Source of the DNA: Candidatus Latescibacterota bacterium
Lineage (GTDB): Bacteria > JAAXHH01 > JABIQT01
Assembly (NCBI GenBank): GCA_018667995.1
Contig: JABIQT010000304.1
Span: forward strand, 1 to 7,025
Direction of reading: 5' to 3'
DNA length: 7,025 bases
Position numbers and translations under genes: made by a program. Below, piece after piece: positions 5,906 to 7,025 of this stretch; within the stretch, counting starts at the first letter, position 1, and every line of letters begins with the position of its first letter. The notes below the pieces were generated by a model that was given only the letters and a program-made list of their open reading frames with translations, ran no database searches and was not told the DNA's origin.

Positions 5906-7025
5906 CTGAGACGCAACTTGACTGCGTTGTCCTAAGCGGCGGGGGCGCGACGGGTGCCTTCGGCAGCGGAGCTGCACGTGCTATCCGCGACTTCCACAGG
6001 GACATTGTCGGCCACGAACGGCAGACGTGCTACATCGGCACGTCAGCTGGTGCCCTGAACGCTGCAGTGTTGGCCGCCTTTTCTGAGGATGGTGCGGAAC
6101 GCCTACGTCAGCTGTGGACAAACGCCAACGCGAAGTCTGTAGTCGGCGAATCCTTGGGTCGAAAAAAGGACACCCGACGTATCATGCGCAGGCTTCTGTG
6201 GCGCGCTTTTCTGGGTAAGGAACCGTTCTATCTGTTTGATACCAAAGCCTTGCGACAGCTTGTATCAGAAGCCCTGAAGGATGTGGATTTCGGCTCGCTC
6301 GATGAGGCACCGCTGGTACTGGTTGCCACGTGCTTTGACGACGGCCGCATTAGGAGCTTCTACACGTCTAGTCTGATCGACGAGGTTGTTCGGAAGGATC
6401 GAGAGGCAGCAGATCGCGAAGGCGTGCGTCAGAAGCTCAGTCGTTTCAAGAGAATCGATAGCAAAGAAATGCTGATTGAATGTCTCCTGGCGTCAGCTGC
6501 CATCCCGGTCCTCTTCCCACTTGTGGAAATTAACGGCAACTGGTACGGTGATGGCGGGATCGCAAACAACACGCCCGTCCAGGAGGCCGCGCTGCTCTTA
6601 CGTGTGGTCAAGGAGTGCTCTATCACCCATCTGCCAGGTGACACGTTCTGCATCATGCAGAATCCCAATAGCCGCTCCATGGAGCTTGAAGAACGCGGGC
6701 TCAAGGAGGTCGCGCTCTCAACCTATGAACTCGCCCAAACTCTTCATATGGGACCGATACTCGCCTCGTGGCACCAGATCAACAAATCAGTGCAGGATTA
6801 CTCCGAGGCTGTCGCGAAGCTGGAGGAGGCAGGGCATATAGCTGCAGACGGTAAGGATAGACTACTGCCGGCACCCGGCGGATACGTTCCTCGGCTGTCA
6901 CTTCCGCTCTACGAGATCCGGCCGACTGGCGAACTCGGTGGACTACTGGACTTCAGGAGCGCTGACTACGACCTGGAGGGATACGCAGCAGCTGTGGATG
7001 CCCTCCATCAGGCTCGTTTGGTAGA
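5902..7025 (+). CDS. Patatin-like phospholipase (partial, C-terminus beyond right edge)
   Basis: Patatin-like enzymes are Ser-Asp dyad acyl hydrolases that cleave membrane phospholipids or related esters. The visible 374 residues contain all three signatures: the oxyanion-hole glycine loop SGGGATGAFGSG (residues 12-23), the nucleophile elbow GTSAG with S48, and the catalytic Asp in DGG (D217-G219, within NWYGDGGIANNTPV). ASAAIPVLFP just before the Asp is also typical. No signal peptide or membrane segment is apparent at the N-terminus, so the enzyme starts in the cytoplasm. The ATG has GAGGGAAGG (5887-5895) upstream, with AAGG at 6 nt. Patatin lipases act as membrane-damaging effectors in some defence systems (for example CapV in CBASS), but no nucleotide cyclase is in the window. 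An ordinary lipase role, or an unrelated neighbour, remains possible. Confidence 0.93.
   Translation, partial: MTETQLDCVVLSGGGATGAFGSGAARAIRDFHRDIVGHERQTCYIGTSAGALNAAVLAAFSEDGAERLRQLWTNANAKSVVGESLGRKKDTRRIMRRLLWRAFLGKEPFYLFDTKALRQLVSEALKDVDFGSLDEAPLVLVATCFDDGRIRSFYTSSLIDEVVRKDREAADREGVRQKLSRFKRIDSKEMLIECLLASAAIPVLFPLVEINGNWYGDGGIANNTPVQEAALLLRVVKECSITHLPGDTFCIMQNPNSRSMELEERGLKEVALSTYELAQTLHMGPILASWHQINKSVQDYSEAVAKLEEAGHIAADGKDRLLPAPGGYVPRLSLPLYEIRPTGELGGLLDFRSADYDLEGYAAAVDALHQARLV

Overview
The window is a bacterial accessory region dominated by a DNA phosphorothioation (Dnd) locus, in which sulfur replaces a non-bridging oxygen of the DNA backbone. No phylogenetic marker is present, so the host cannot be named. 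GC content is moderate (roughly mid-50s % by eye, lower in the dndB-dndA gap), GTG is used freely as a start codon, and Shine-Dalgarno sites are clear. A dndA gene diverging from a dndB-dndC operon is the layout known from Streptomyces lividans, but it is not limited to that group.

Layout. Positions 1-820 (minus) hold most of dndC, cut by the left edge. Positions 817-1911 (minus) are dndB. Positions 1912-2148 are an AT-rich divergent control region with overlapping promoter-like elements and several copies of an 11-bp element, TGACAAACAAT. Positions 2149-3279 (plus) are dndA, followed by a phosphorothioation-associated putative methyltransferase at 3276-4529. Next come a short gap with a TATAAT inside an inverted repeat, a 99-residue Cys/His-rich protein (4748-5047, plus), a compact DUF4007-like protein on the minus strand (5111-5710), a second divergent gap with a possible 15-codon leader peptide, and a patatin-like phospholipase (5902 to the right edge, plus).

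How the genes fit together. DndA takes sulfur from cysteine and DndC carries out the ATP-dependent sulfur-transfer chemistry. DndD and DndE, also needed for modification, would be expected left of the window, downstream of dndC. DndB is the known regulator of the pathway, and the repeat array beside its own promoter is a natural candidate target. The methyltransferase-like protein is a recurrent Dnd neighbour of unproven activity, and DUF4007 proteins also recur beside phosphorothioation genes. The patatin lipase and the Cys-rich protein are not standard Dnd components. One possibility, which is inference only, is that the right half is a defence or effector arm tied to the DNA mark. No restriction genes (dndFGH) are visible.

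Both dnd arms use the same GTGA stop/start overlap (dndB-dndC and dndA-methyltransferase), and the patatin gene has a similar ATGA overlap with its putative leader peptide. No RNA genes, insertion sequences, CRISPR arrays or convincing terminators were found.
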